This document shows, one piece after another, positions 35,790 through 44,190 of a DNA stretch of 64,000 nucleotides. Under the pieces are notes generated by a model. The model was given only the letters and a program-made list of their open reading frames with translations, was not told where the DNA came from and did no database searches. Positions within the stretch are counted from its first letter, which is position 1; each line of letters starts with the position of its first letter. A program made the position numbers and the translations under genes. Source of the DNA: Saprospiraceae bacterium (lineage in GTDB: Bacteria; Bacteroidota; Bacteroidia; Chitinophagales; Saprospiraceae); assembly GCA_016720635.1 (NCBI GenBank), contig JADKKF010000005.1, positions 248,001 through 312,000 on the forward strand. Reading direction: 5' to 3'.

Positions 35790-37400
35790 ATGAAATTTTG
35801 GTTTGATTTTTGTTTTTTGAACTTGCTACGAATTTATTTTACATTATTCATGCTATTTGGACTTCTACAATTTAGCCTATTGGGTCAAAATATTCTAAAA
35901 ACCCTTCCTTCCATGGACGGTATGGTACTGCAAGATGGAGCTAAAAGCGTAAGCGTTCTGCCCGATGGATACTTGATGTATAATAATGGTCATGGATCCA
36001 ACTGGCCACGATTGGTTAGGACAGATTTCGAAGGCAATGTCATTTGGGGAAAAAGTTACTCTCCAGTACCAACTTTTGGCATTCCAATTTCCAAAACCAA
36101 TTTAATAGTCTTAGGTGATACGGCCTATATGACCTATAGCCATCCTGATCTAAATACAGGTGAATGGCTTACCACGCTTATTGCTGTAAGTATTGAAAAT
36201 GAAGGTTCCGTTTTGTGGACAAAGTTTTTGGACTACGATAAATATGCTTGTGCTTCAGATCAATGCCTTTATACCGATAGCAGCTATATTTATATTGCAA
36301 CCATGGGTAATTATATGGTATATAGCCCAAAGTGGAAAATCTATAAACTGGACAGAAATGGAAATATTCTTAAAGAGAAATTATTCAATCAACTGCCTGA
36401 ATGGTTCGGCCCCCAATTTCTTACCAAGACCAAGGAAGGAGGCTTCTTAGTCAATGGCGCAGCAACATTTGTCCCTAATGATGAACAACACTCATGTATT
36501 ATAAAGTTAGATACCTCATGGAATTACCAGTGGATTTTGCGAACCGATTCCTCCTACAGTGTTTTTCCAAATTACGATATTACACATCAACAATTGGAAC
36601 TTGAGGATTCGTCGTTTATCATAGAATATAGTGCAAATAATTCCTGGGAACAATTTAGTCTAGATGAATTTAACCCTGGATTTATGCGAGTGGATAAAAA
36701 TGGTAACATTCTGTGGAAGAAGCGATTTTATACCATGATGGATGGTAATTTTGGAAAGATAATAGACCTCGGAAATGGCAAAATTCTTGCAATAGGAGAT
36801 CGAGTTTGGACAACTAGAGATTGGATGCAGGATTCACATGCCAACGGCACTTGGCTCGTAAAGTTCGACGTGAAAGATGGATCGATAGATTGGACACGGA
36901 CTTTGGTAGATACTGTCAGATATGACAATTGCTTCCCAAATTCATATGCACAAGATGGAATAATCATCGACAGCAACAAAATCTTGCTTTGGGGTGGAAT
37001 TACCGCAGGTCCAGATTCTGAATTCCCACGTGATAGATTTTGTGACGAAGACATAATGTGGTTAACAGTTGACTCGATGGGATGTTTTCTTCCAGGTTGT
37101 GACACAGCAGAACTGCTTTTTTTGCCGTCAAGAACCTCCCAGTTTCAAAAGATCCCTCTCTCCCTCAGCCCCAATCCCGTCAGCGATGAGCTCCAGATAG
37201 GCTATGACCTGCGAGGTGATTACCAGCACAGCGTGGCAGAGGTATGGGATATGCAAGGGCGACTGATGGTGCGTCAGCCCTTGGACTCGTATCAGAATCG
37301 AACGAGCCTCTCGACTAGAGACTGGCTGCCTGGTATCTATGCCGTGCGTATCGTGCAGTATGGCCGAGTCTTGGCTTGGGACAAGGTGGTGAAGCAGTAG
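35790..37400 (+). CDS. Secreted propeller-like protein with T9SS domain
   Basis: A 536-aa exported protein with a long N-terminal signal region ending at SLLGQ. The body has repeated blades with turns such as VRTDFEGNVIWGKSY, LDRNGNILKEKLF and VDKNGNILWKKRF, ending in W or Y strands. These resemble PQQ/WD-like delta-propellers that often precede T9SS domains. From about residue 448 the protein changes to a T9SS sorting domain (LSLSPNPVSDELQIGY...LAWDKVVKQ). G+C jumps from roughly 38 percent to about 56 percent in this last 260 bp, suggesting a domain acquired or converted from elsewhere. Binding partner unknown. Confidence 0.82.
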   Translation: MKFWFDFCFLNLLRIYFTLFMLFGLLQFSLLGQNILKTLPSMDGMVLQDGAKSVSVLPDGYLMYNNGHGSNWPRLVRTDFEGNVIWGKSYSPVPTFGIPISKTNLIVLGDTAYMTYSHPDLNTGEWLTTLIAVSIENEGSVLWTKFLDYDKYACASDQCLYTDSSYIYIATMGNYMVYSPKWKIYKLDRNGNILKEKLFNQLPEWFGPQFLTKTKEGGFLVNGAATFVPNDEQHSCIIKLDTSWNYQWILRTDSSYSVFPNYDITHQQLELEDSSFIIEYSANNSWEQFSLDEFNPGFMRVDKNGNILWKKRFYTMMDGNFGKIIDLGNGKILAIGDRVWTTRDWMQDSHANGTWLVKFDVKDGSIDWTRTLVDTVRYDNCFPNSYAQDGIIIDSNKILLWGGITAGPDSEFPRDRFCDEDIMWLTVDSMGCFLPGCDTAELLFLPSRTSQFQKIPLSLSPNPVSDELQIGYDLRGDYQHSVAEVWDMQGRLMVRQPLDSYQNRTSLSTRDWLPGIYAVRIVQYGRVLAWDKVVKQ

Positions 37401-37413
37401 GAGCTAGTTTATT

Positions 37414-37483
37414 TTTGTTCGGCACAAGTTTGGGAACTTGCGCTAGCATGAAATGTCGTAGGCACAGCCTACACCTAGCGAGA
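37414..37483 (-). repeat. Family 2 hairpin repeat, short copy
   Basis: On the minus strand: CTCGCTAGGTGTAGGC-TGT-GCCTACGAC, then GCTAGCGCAAGTTCCCAAACTTGTGCCGAACAAAA. The GTAGGC/GCCTAC stem and the CTTGTGCC end match the copies at 42106 and 43318, although the stem sequence differs. Confidence 0.6.
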
Positions 37484-37617
37484 GTATCTTTGTTAAAATA
37501 CATTTATGCCATAATATTTCAAATTAAAAACAATAAAAAATAATTGAAAAAATAAAATAAATATTGAATAACAATAAATAATTATTATATTAGCGAGATA
37601 ATTAAAATTTCATTGTT

Positions 37618-38073
37618 ATGACAAAAACAAACAGCTTTGTATTTACATTCGTACAAATCATGGCTTGGGTAATCTTCGTTGGCTTATGTATTGAAGCAGG
37701 GGCTCTAATTTTCAATTTTGCACTCGGTCTAATCAATCCTAATGTGATGAAAAATCTCTATCAAGGTTTAGATTTGAGTGAATTGTATCAAAGGAGTAAA
37801 ATAGCTTATTTCCTAACATGCTCTTTTATGCTTTGTGTACCCTTATTAAAAGTTGTATTATTTTATGAAGTCATAAAATTAGTCACCAAGATAGATTTGG
37901 CAAGACCCTTTAGCAAATTTGTATCAGACCAAATTTTTCAAATTAGTTATTACACCTTCTCCATTGGTGTAGTAAGCTTTATTGCTAGACAATCCGTCAA
38001 GCGATTGATGCTTTATGATATTGATGCAAGCAGTTTAAATCATTTTTGGGAAGAGAGTCAGGATTTATCCTAA
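37618..38073 (+). CDS. DUF2975 four-helix membrane protein
   Basis: A 151-aa integral membrane protein with four hydrophobic segments (about 10-35, 62-85, 100-120 and 118-135), typical of DUF2975. A small XRE regulator follows 82 nt downstream; DUF2975 plus YozG-like XRE pairs are common in Firmicutes and Bacteroidota. The function of the pair is unknown, though a toxin-like or stress role is sometimes suggested. Upstream sequence is very AT-rich. Confidence 0.8.
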   Translation: MTKTNSFVFTFVQIMAWVIFVGLCIEAGALIFNFALGLINPNVMKNLYQGLDLSELYQRSKIAYFLTCSFMLCVPLLKVVLFYEVIKLVTKIDLARPFSKFVSDQIFQISYYTFSIGVVSFIARQSVKRLMLYDIDASSLNHFWEESQDLS

Positions 38074-38155
38074 TGGCGGGGTAATTTATATAATTGCTAT
38101 TATTTTTAAAAAAGGACTTGAAATTCAGAATGAAAACGATTTAACTGTATAAATT

Positions 38156-38368
38156 ATGCCGATCATAGTAAATTTAGACGTGATGATGGCAAAGCGTAAA
38201 ATCTCGCTCAATGAACTTTCAGGAAGAGTTGATTTGACATTGTCCAACCTTTCAATATTGAAGACAGGTAAGGCTAAAGCAATTCGATTTAGCACGTTGG
38301 AGGCCATTTGTAAAGCTTTAGACTGCCAACCAAGCGACATTTTGGAGTATAAAAGTAACGCTGAATAA
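38156..38368 (+). CDS. XRE/Cro-type small regulator (YozG-like)
   Basis: A 70-aa protein that is almost entirely a helix-turn-helix domain: MPIIVNLDVMMAKRKISLNELSGRVDL, then LSNLSILKTGKAKAIRF and LEAICKALDCQPSDILEY. The CQPSDILEY ending is typical of YozG-like regulators. It is paired with the DUF2975 gene and probably represses that unit. The tandem palindromes 100-200 nt downstream could be its operators or those of the Fic gene. Confidence 0.88.
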   Translation: MPIIVNLDVMMAKRKISLNELSGRVDLTLSNLSILKTGKAKAIRFSTLEAICKALDCQPSDILEYKSNAE

Positions 38369-38465
38369 TTGACAGACAACTTACTAGGATGACCTTTCGA
38401 AATTTGTCGATTTCATTTCGTTGGTCGGATTGTCCACATTCTTTGTTGTTGATATTGGAATGGCC

Positions 38466-38558
38466 TTTTGTATATGTGTTTTGGGATATTTTATACATAT
38501 TGGATTTATATGTATAGATTTTGGGAATTTCTATACAAAGATTGCTATGTTTGTATAG
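38466..38558 (+). promoter_or_regulatory. Palindromic operator cluster upstream of the Fic gene
   Basis: Two perfect inverted repeats, TATACATAT/ATATGTATA (38492-38500 and 38508-38516) and CTATACAAA/TTTGTATAG (38531-38539 and 38550-38558). A related TTTTGTATATG half-site lies at 38466. The spacer TTTTGGGA recurs at 38480 and 38519. All lie within 115 nt of the Fic start codon. Confidence 0.6.
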
Positions 38559-38579
38559 CTTTTTAATTCTTCTTTACAT

Positions 38580-39650
38580 ATGATACATTGGGCGTTGGCC
38601 AAATTGCCGTTAAATATAGATTTAGAAACCGAAAAAGTACTTAAAGCTTTAATCACTGCACATGCTGCACTGGCTGAGTTAAAAGGAATTTCATCGACAA
38701 TCCCTAATCAAAATATTTTGATTAATACGCTTGGATTGCAAGAAGCAAGAGACAGTTCAGCAATTGAAAATATCATCACTACCCATGATGATCTATATAA
38801 ATCAGCATTCAATCTAGAAGCATTTAAAACACCCCAAGCAAAAGAGGTACAGAATTACATTTCAGCTTTAAAGAAAGGATTTGAGTTGATTACAAAAACT
38901 GAATTACTTACTACTAAAAGCATTATACAAATTCAAGAAGTATTAGAAGACAATACGGCTGGATTTAGAAAATTACCTGGTACTACTTTAAAAAATGCCG
39001 CAACAGGAGAAATAATTTATACTCCACCCCAGGATTACGAAGAAATTATCAATTTGATGGCAAATCTTGAAAAGTACATTAATGATTCTGAAATGCAAGA
39101 TATCGACCCATTAATAAAAATGGCAATAATTCATTTTCAGTTTGAGAGTATTCATCCATTTTATGATGGGAATGGGAGGACAGGTCGGATAATAAATATA
39201 CTATATCTTATTTTACAAAATCTTCAAACATTGCCGATTCTTTATCTGAGTCATTACATTATAAAACACAAACCAGACTACTACCGATACCTTCAAAAAG
39301 TTCGAGAGGAGAATTTATGGGAGGATTGGATTTTATTTATGATCAAAGGAGTAGAAGAAACATCCCGAGAAACAATTGATTTAATTATTAAAATAAGGGA
39401 ATTAATGCTTGATTATAAGCACAGATTGCGTGTGAATTACAAATTTTATAGTCAAGATTTGCTCAATAATTTATTCAAGCATCCTTACACAAAGATTGAA
39501 TTTGTTGTGAATGATTTGGGCGTTTCGAGATTAACCGCAGCCAATTATTTGAATAAATTGGCAGAAGATAAAATGTTGAGAAAAGAAAAACTTGGGACAG
39601 GAAACTATTATATCAACGAAAAATTATTTGACTTATTGACAAAAAGATAA
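38580..39650 (+). CDS. Fic-domain protein, class II autoinhibited
   Basis: A 356-aa AMP-transferase-like protein. The Fic motif HPFYDGNGRTGR (about residue 197-208) is complete, with the catalytic His and the phosphate-binding Gly/Asn/Arg residues. An N-terminal inhibitory helix motif S(S)AIEN lies at about residue 60, which places the glutamate to block ATP gamma-phosphate as in class II Fic proteins. The C-terminal 80 residues look like a winged helix (VVNDLGVSRLTAANYLNKLAEDKMLRKEKLG), so it may bind DNA and regulate itself through the palindromes upstream. Target unknown. Confidence 0.93.
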   Translation: MIHWALAKLPLNIDLETEKVLKALITAHAALAELKGISSTIPNQNILINTLGLQEARDSSAIENIITTHDDLYKSAFNLEAFKTPQAKEVQNYISALKKGFELITKTELLTTKSIIQIQEVLEDNTAGFRKLPGTTLKNAATGEIIYTPPQDYEEIINLMANLEKYINDSEMQDIDPLIKMAIIHFQFESIHPFYDGNGRTGRIINILYLILQNLQTLPILYLSHYIIKHKPDYYRYLQKVREENLWEDWILFMIKGVEETSRETIDLIIKIRELMLDYKHRLRVNYKFYSQDLLNNLFKHPYTKIEFVVNDLGVSRLTAANYLNKLAEDKMLRKEKLGTGNYYINEKLFDLLTKR

Positions 39651-39769
39651 CCTAACAAAAGAAATCATGGGATAACTTTGCTGGTGAAATAATAAGCTGG
39701 TCTGCTTTATTGGTACTGACTATTGTTGATAAATAAATCTAAAAACCCTAGACTAAAATTGAAATATTG

Positions 39770-40400
39770 ATGAAAATAATCGACATCAAAAGTTGGAATA
39801 GAAAAGAGCATTTTGAATTTTTTTCTAGTATGGCAAGCCCTTATTTTGGAATAACTACGGAAGTTGATTGTACAAAGGCATATGATAATGCAAAAGAAAA
39901 TGGACATTCCTTTTTTGCTCATTATCTCCACAAGTCTATGATCGCAGTGAATTCAGTAGAAGAATTGAAACTAAGAATAGTTGATCACCAGATTGCATCG
40001 TTTGAAAAGATAAATGCTGGAGCAACTATCGGGAGACCTGATGGAACATTTGGTTTTGCCTATGTCAATTTTTTTAGTGATTTTGAAAGTTTTAATAATG
40101 AATTGCAAAACCAAATCTACGAGGTTCTCAATTCTACGGGTTTTAAGATTAAATGGCGACAACATTAAGAAAGATTTAATTAGGCACTCAACCATCCCAT
40201 GGAATTCATTTACAGGGCTTTTGCACCCAACAAATTTTGACAAAACCGAATCGGTTCCAAAAATAACATTCGGAAAATTTTACGTTCGGGATGAAAGAAA
40301 ATATCTTCCAGTTTCGATAGAAGCGCATCATGGATTGGTTGATGGTTTGCATTTAGGAAAATATTTGAATGAATTTCAAAAACAACTAGAGATGCTATAA
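39770..40400 (+). pseudogene. Chloramphenicol acetyltransferase-like protein (CatA fold), frameshifted
   Basis: The N-terminal part runs from the ATG at 39770 (KIIDIKSWNRKEHFEFF, GITTEVDCTKAY) to a stop at 40168. The C-terminal part continues in another frame with STIPWNSFTGLLHP, KITFGKFYV and the catalytic motif HHGLVDGLHLGKY. Removing one T from the TTTT run at 40141-40144 gives NSTGLRLNGDNI and one protein of about 210 aa. CatA-like members include true resistance enzymes and housekeeping acyltransferases; I cannot tell which. The lesion lies in a homopolymer, so an assembly error is possible. Confidence 0.85.
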
Positions 40401-40491
40401 GAATTGCGGTGCGGTGCGTAAATGGCTTTAATCAGACAACGACGTGGGATACGCCTTGCAGAATAAAGTTATTCCAGTGCCAGTCAGACTT

Positions 40492-40644
40492 TTAGTTAAA
40501 TTGTACAGAAAAGTTTGGATTTGAATTTTCTACTGTGATATAAATCGCTGAGAGCATCGCATATACGAGCGCTTCAAGTTCTTTGTCCAACCCATTGGCA
40601 ACAAGAATATAGGGGGCGAATCGTAATTGGATACCTCCGATCAC
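40492..40644 (-). CDS. Possible 50-aa protein or gene remnant
   Basis: A GTG-started frame directly after the stop of the next upstream gene (one base between) encodes VIGGIQLRFAPYILVANGL, then LDKELEALVYAMLSAIYITV and a stop. The composition looks protein-like and the frame extends a little further upstream without ATG. It could be a small coupled gene or the tail of a lost gene. Confidence 0.3.
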   Translation of the reverse strand: MIGGIQLRFAPYILVANGLDKELEALVYAMLSAIYITVENSNPNFSVQFN

Positions 40645-40645
40645 G

Positions 40646-41269
40646 CTATTGTTTTTTACTATTTCTAAACCAAAACCTTATATTTTTAGCTTTTCGGGTA
40701 ACACGTATTTGTAACGTATCATTCCCAAAGAGTGCCGTGCCTTCAATGTTGGTATTGCTATTGTTTTGAATTGTCCAGTCAAATTGACAAGGTTTTAGTT
40801 CTTCACCAATAAAGATATCGGTATTGATAAAGGAAGTACCATCGTTCCAATCAGTAAATGTGCCATGCTTTTCAGTATTTAATACTCTCGATTCCTTCTG
40901 TGAATATCTTTTGCTTGCAACTTTTGCAATGAATTTTTCATTTTTGTGAACATCGTAAGAAAAATACTCTTCTGTGAGATGATGCTCTATGTGTTCCTCT
41001 CCCTTTAAAAACCAAGAAAGCAATGAGGCATTTCTAAATATTTCTGTATTATTTTTGTCTCTTAGATTGAAATCTTTTGTTTGCTTTTTATAGTTTTTTA
41101 CCAAGATATTTCCTAAAGGCCGCCCATTTTTATTGGAATTCATAAAGACATTATTCTTTATTTTATGAACTTCGCCTTTTTCCTCCAAGCTGTCAGCAAA
41201 TAGCACCAATTGTTGTGAAAAAACAGTGCCACTACAAAATAAAACAAATAAGACGAGCAGATATTTCAT
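40646..41269 (-). CDS. Hypothetical exported protein, 207 aa
   Basis: The start was placed at the ATG at 41269, which gives the signal peptide MKYLLVLFVLFCSGTVFSQ; the frame is open further upstream to 41491 but runs through the promoter. The mature part is beta-rich and basic with no recognised domain (LLSWFLKGEEHIEHHLTEEY, FTDWNDGTSFINTDIF). It looks periplasmic or secreted without a T9SS domain. It is flanked by accessory genes, so it is probably cargo of the same patch. Confidence 0.65.
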   Translation of the reverse strand: MKYLLVLFVLFCSGTVFSQQLVLFADSLEEKGEVHKIKNNVFMNSNKNGRPLGNILVKNYKKQTKDFNLRDKNNTEIFRNASLLSWFLKGEEHIEHHLTEEYFSYDVHKNEKFIAKVASKRYSQKESRVLNTEKHGTFTDWNDGTSFINTDIFIGEELKPCQFDWTIQNNSNTNIEGTALFGNDTLQIRVTRKAKNIRFWFRNSKKQ

Positions 41270-41303
41270 GCGTATTATTATTTTAGGTATTTGAATTATA
41301 TTG

Positions 41304-41311
41304 CAAATATA
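41304..41311 (-). promoter_or_regulatory. -7 box TATATTTG for the exported hypothetical
   Basis: Minus-strand TATATTTG fits TAnnTTTG and lies 35 nt before the chosen ATG. This supports the shorter start. Confidence 0.5.
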
Positions 41312-41508
41312 GTAATATTTAAATAATAATTCCGTGCCTAATAGAAGATTGTAATTACATTCTGACGGTTTATGTAAGAGCAGTTGCGGAATTTTGTTTG
41401 CTTCTGTATCTGTGAGCATATAAGAATCTGACATGAACCCACACCCAAACTTTATGTTACTGCCGCCATTGCTTTTGACATGTGTTAGCAATAGTTGGTT
41501 TTATTTAA

Positions 41509-41799
41509 TTATAAGGTCATTAGGATTCTGCCTGCAATCCCATATGTATGCACAATAATTTGCGTCGTAGTTATTTCATAAAATAGGATATACTCATCGA
41601 CAATCAATCCACGAACAGGTTCGATTTCTGTTTTTATTCCTATTTCAGGTTGGAAATGAAGTAATGAAAGTTCTTTCGTAAATTTATTGTATAGTTTAAT
41701 TGAATAAACTTTGCTTTTATTCCGTTGAGTATAATATTCGAGAATTTCAAAAAGTTTAATTTGAGCTTTGCGAGACCAAATTATTTTAGGCTTGCCCAT
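41509..41799 (-). CDS. ParE/RelE-superfamily toxin
   Basis: A 96-aa toxin of the type II class. The fold signature is WSRKAQIKLFEILEYYTQRNKS at the N-terminus, the conserved RGLIVDEYILFYEI strand pair, and a hydrophobic end (IIVHTYGIAGRILMTL). Members either cleave ribosome-bound mRNA (RelE) or poison gyrase (ParE), and the sequence does not decide. Its start overlaps the antitoxin end by 19 nt, the usual antitoxin-first order. Confidence 0.9.
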   Translation of the reverse strand: MGKPKIIWSRKAQIKLFEILEYYTQRNKSKVYSIKLYNKFTKELSLLHFQPEIGIKTEIEPVRGLIVDEYILFYEITTTQIIVHTYGIAGRILMTL

Positions 41800-42017
41800 T
41801 TGTTGAATTCTTTATCTAATTCAGATTGTTCAATAAATAGTCCTTTGTCTATTTGGTTTTTGGATTCATTAATTTCAGAAATTTGAGCTTTAGTTAATTT
41901 CATAGTATTGAATTGAATTTTTGAATCCAAAATAGTTTTTATAGCCTTCAAAAATGATTCATCATTGATTTCTGCTATTCTATGAATTAATATTTGTTTT
42001 AACTCAATCGCTGTCAT
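41781..42017 (-). CDS. Antitoxin partner of the ParE/RelE toxin
   Basis: A 78-aa acidic and helical protein directly upstream of and overlapping the toxin gene. The N-terminus (MTAIELKQILIHRIAEINDESFLKAIKTIL) resembles the family of Bacteroidota antitoxins with a helical dimerisation part, and the C-terminus (SELDKEFNKWASLK) would wrap the toxin. No classical DNA-binding motif is evident, so autoregulation may be through the toxin complex. Confidence 0.8.
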   Translation of the reverse strand: MTAIELKQILIHRIAEINDESFLKAIKTILDSKIQFNTMKLTKAQISEINESKNQIDKGLFIEQSELDKEFNKWASLK

Positions 42018-42105
42018 TATTCATATCGTTTCCTGAAGTAAATATACTACAATATTAACATAATATTATAGGTTTTATGGGAATTCTCTAATTATTGCTA
42101 ACTCC

Positions 42106-42214
42106 TTTGACAGCACAAGCCCTAGACTAAGGCCTAGTTCCACTATGGAGGATTAGTTTGAAAATATGCTTCAGACTGATATTGGATTGCAGTTGCAAAC
42201 TGCGACCAGCGGGG
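42106..42214 (-). repeat. Family 2 hairpin repeat, downstream of the second Fic gene
   Basis: On the minus strand: CGCTGGTCGCAGTT-TGC-AACTGCAATCC hairpin, TCTGAAGCATATTTTCAAACT, CTAGGCCTTAGTCTAGGGCTTGTGCTGTCAAAGGAG. Compared with 43318-43425 it is about 80 percent identical by eye. The pair flanks the Fic gene in direct orientation. Confidence 0.75.
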
Positions 42215-42265
42215 AAGTTTAACCAAATATTCGCAATCTTGCCAAACGACTGATACCAGCTGCAA

Positions 42266-43228
42266 TTATTTTACTATATATTTTGTTTTGTTGAGATTAC
42301 CTATACGTACAAACATTTTCAATTCTATACCTTTTTTTAAATCTCTGCTCGCTGTTGCTGAAGATAAATCTTTGAAAATATTCATATAATCTTTTCGATT
42401 AAAATCCTTAATCCCAAGGTTTAAAAAATATTCTAAACGATCAATATCTTTTAAAACCCTGTTGTTGTAATTAAGTAAGTTTTCCAAAGATTTTTCAATT
42501 ACTCCTAGCATATACTCAATGAAAATTGTAGATTTTCCAGATTTATCACTTAGTGCTAATGATTTGTAATATTCACTTTGTGTTTGGCTGATTAACGTTT
42601 CGAACGGTAGGAACTCAAAAACTGGATATTCAGCTAGTAAAATTAGCGTTTGCCATAATCTTCCCATACTTCCATTGCCATCAATAAATGGGTGAATAAA
42701 TTCCATTTCATAATGAAATACGCAGCTTTTTATTAATGTTAATTCATCGGAGTTTTTAAGATATACAAATAAGTTTTTCATTAGATATGGAACATTTTCA
42801 TGCGGGGCTACGTGTTCTAATTTTGATCCTTTGACTATTCCAACACCTTGCTTTCTATATTTTCCAGCACTTCCAATTAATCCATTCATTAACTGGAAAT
42901 GAGCTTTAAGAAAATTTTTTTCAGATGAAAATTTATATTCATTTAATTTATCATAGACTTTAATGGCATTTAAAACTTCTAATACATCTTTTTCTGGACC
43001 AATTATCCTTTTGTTTTCAATCAACGCTGTAATTTGTTCTTCTGTTAAAGTATTGCCTTCAATTTGTAAAGAAGAATAAATTGTTCGAATCCTATTTTGT
43101 TTGCGAAGTTGCGGAGATTGCTTACTTAGATAATTAGCATTTATTTCTCCGATTTTTTCTGAAATCGAACTTATCAATTTTAGAATTTTCGAAGTTATAT
43201 CATAAGGTGGCTTCATTGATACTATCAT
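42266..43228 (-). CDS. Fic-domain protein, DUF4172-like subgroup
   Basis: A 320-aa Fic protein. The catalytic motif is HPFIDGNGSMGRLW (about residue 175), where Ser replaces the first Arg of GNGR; the rest is intact. The inhibitory motif SLQIEGNTL lies at about residue 55, so it is autoinhibited by its N-terminus. The C-terminal region is helical with a winged-helix-like end (DLSSATASRDLKKGIELKMFVRIG). It lies between two family 2 repeats, as if it were a cassette. A second ATG four codons downstream is a possible start. Confidence 0.92.
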   Translation of the reverse strand: MIVSMKPPYDITSKILKLISSISEKIGEINANYLSKQSPQLRKQNRIRTIYSSLQIEGNTLTEEQITALIENKRIIGPEKDVLEVLNAIKVYDKLNEYKFSSEKNFLKAHFQLMNGLIGSAGKYRKQGVGIVKGSKLEHVAPHENVPYLMKNLFVYLKNSDELTLIKSCVFHYEMEFIHPFIDGNGSMGRLWQTLILLAEYPVFEFLPFETLISQTQSEYYKSLALSDKSGKSTIFIEYMLGVIEKSLENLLNYNNRVLKDIDRLEYFLNLGIKDFNRKDYMNIFKDLSSATASRDLKKGIELKMFVRIGNLNKTKYIVK

Positions 43229-43317
43229 TTGATATTATCAAAAGTAGTATTTTATTTTTGATTTTTCAAATACTCTTTTTTTAGTATAACGGTTCTGATT
43301 GGATTTCCGAAAACTCT

Positions 43318-43425
43318 TTTGTTGGCACAAGCCCTAGATTAGTGCCTAATTTCCTTAAGGGCAGAAGTTTGAAAATATGATTCAGCATGATATTGGATTG
43401 CAGTTGCAAACTTCGACCAGCGAGG
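43318..43425 (-). repeat. Family 2 hairpin repeat, upstream of the second Fic gene
   Basis: On the minus strand: CCTCGCTGGTCGAAGTT-TGC-AACTGCAATCC, ATGCTGAATCATATTTTCAAACTTCTGCCCTTAAGG, AAATTAGGCACTAATCTAGGGCTTGTGCCAACAAAA. It is the fullest copy of the family and abuts a family 1 element at 43433. Confidence 0.75.
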
Positions 43426-43432
43426 TTGGACA

Positions 43433-43535
43433 AGCGCGCAACCGATGGGAGTGGCTTGGTCTCGTGATCAAAGATACGAGACGGAGCAAAGCGAACCCAC
43501 GGACAGCGGAGTCCGAGCGGAGCGAGGATGCGCCC
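43433..43535 (-). repeat. Family 1 structured repeat, copy g
   Basis: On the minus strand: GGGCGCATCCTCGCTCCGCTCGGACTCC, GTCCGTGGGTTCGCTTTGCTCCGTCTC, a GTCTCGT..ACGAGAC hairpin, then ACTCCCATCGGTTGCGCGC. It ends directly against the family 2 repeat at 43425, and lies about 23 nt after the pdxH stop. Confidence 0.75.
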
Positions 43536-43558
43536 AAAATATTATAAAAACGAAAGAA

Positions 43559-44187
43559 CTAAGGGGCTAAACGTTGGATGGTCCAAAGGTCGTTTTCGAG
43601 GTGATATTGGATGCGATCGTGAAGGCGATTTGGGCGCCCCTGCCAAAACTCCAAAAGATTCGGGATGAGTCGGTATCCACCCCAATGGTCGGGCATGGTG
43701 ATGCTGTCGGGATGATTTTCGAGATCTTGTACTTTAAGTTCTAGGGCTTCTCGGGAGGGAATGGGCTGGCTCTGAGGAGAGACGATGGCACCGATTTGAC
43801 TGCCAACAGGACGGGAAAAAAAATACTCTTTGGATCGAGAGGCCTCGATTTTTTCGACATGGCCTTCTATACGGACCTGACGCTCTAATACTTCCCACCA
43901 AAATACAAGGGCAGCTGAGGGGTTTCGGCAATATCCTGGGCTTTGTGGCTGCGGTAATTGGTAAAAAAAACAAAGCCTTTTTCGTCGATTTCTTTGAGCA
44001 AAACGATGCGGGCACTGACACGGTGTTGGGCATCGCAAGTGGCCAAAGTCATGGCGTGAGGGTCCGAAATCTGCTGATTCACAGCCTCCAGCATCCAGTC
44101 CCTGAATAAGTCAAATGGATTATTGGGTACTTGATTTTGGTCAAGTGACAGTTTTTCGTACGAATTCCTCAGGTCCTTTAAGTCCAT
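43559..44187 (-). pseudogene. pdxH: Pyridoxamine/pyridoxine 5'-phosphate oxidase PdxH, frameshifted
   Basis: FMN enzyme that makes pyridoxal 5'-phosphate. The first 95 codons (MDLKDLRNSYEKLSLDQNQV, FVFFTNYRSHKAQDIAETPQ) lead to a stop at 43885. The rest continues in another frame as AALVFWWEVLERQVRIEG, VSPQSQPIPSR, PDHWGGYRLIPNLLEFWQG and ends DLWTIQRLAP. Inserting one base near 43916 (between CA and GCT on the coding strand) restores a normal PdxH of about 210 aa. The lesion is in a gene that is often needed for vitamin B6 salvage, so an assembly error is a strong candidate. It follows the HlyD gene by 3 nt. Confidence 0.93.
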
Positions 44188-44190
44188 GGT

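Noticed and set aside
41440..42110. Integron-type attC sites around the toxin-antitoxin genes (GTTAGC and GCTAAC near 41485 and 42098)
   Set aside because: The short boxes occur, but no consistent attC fold or integron integrase is visible.
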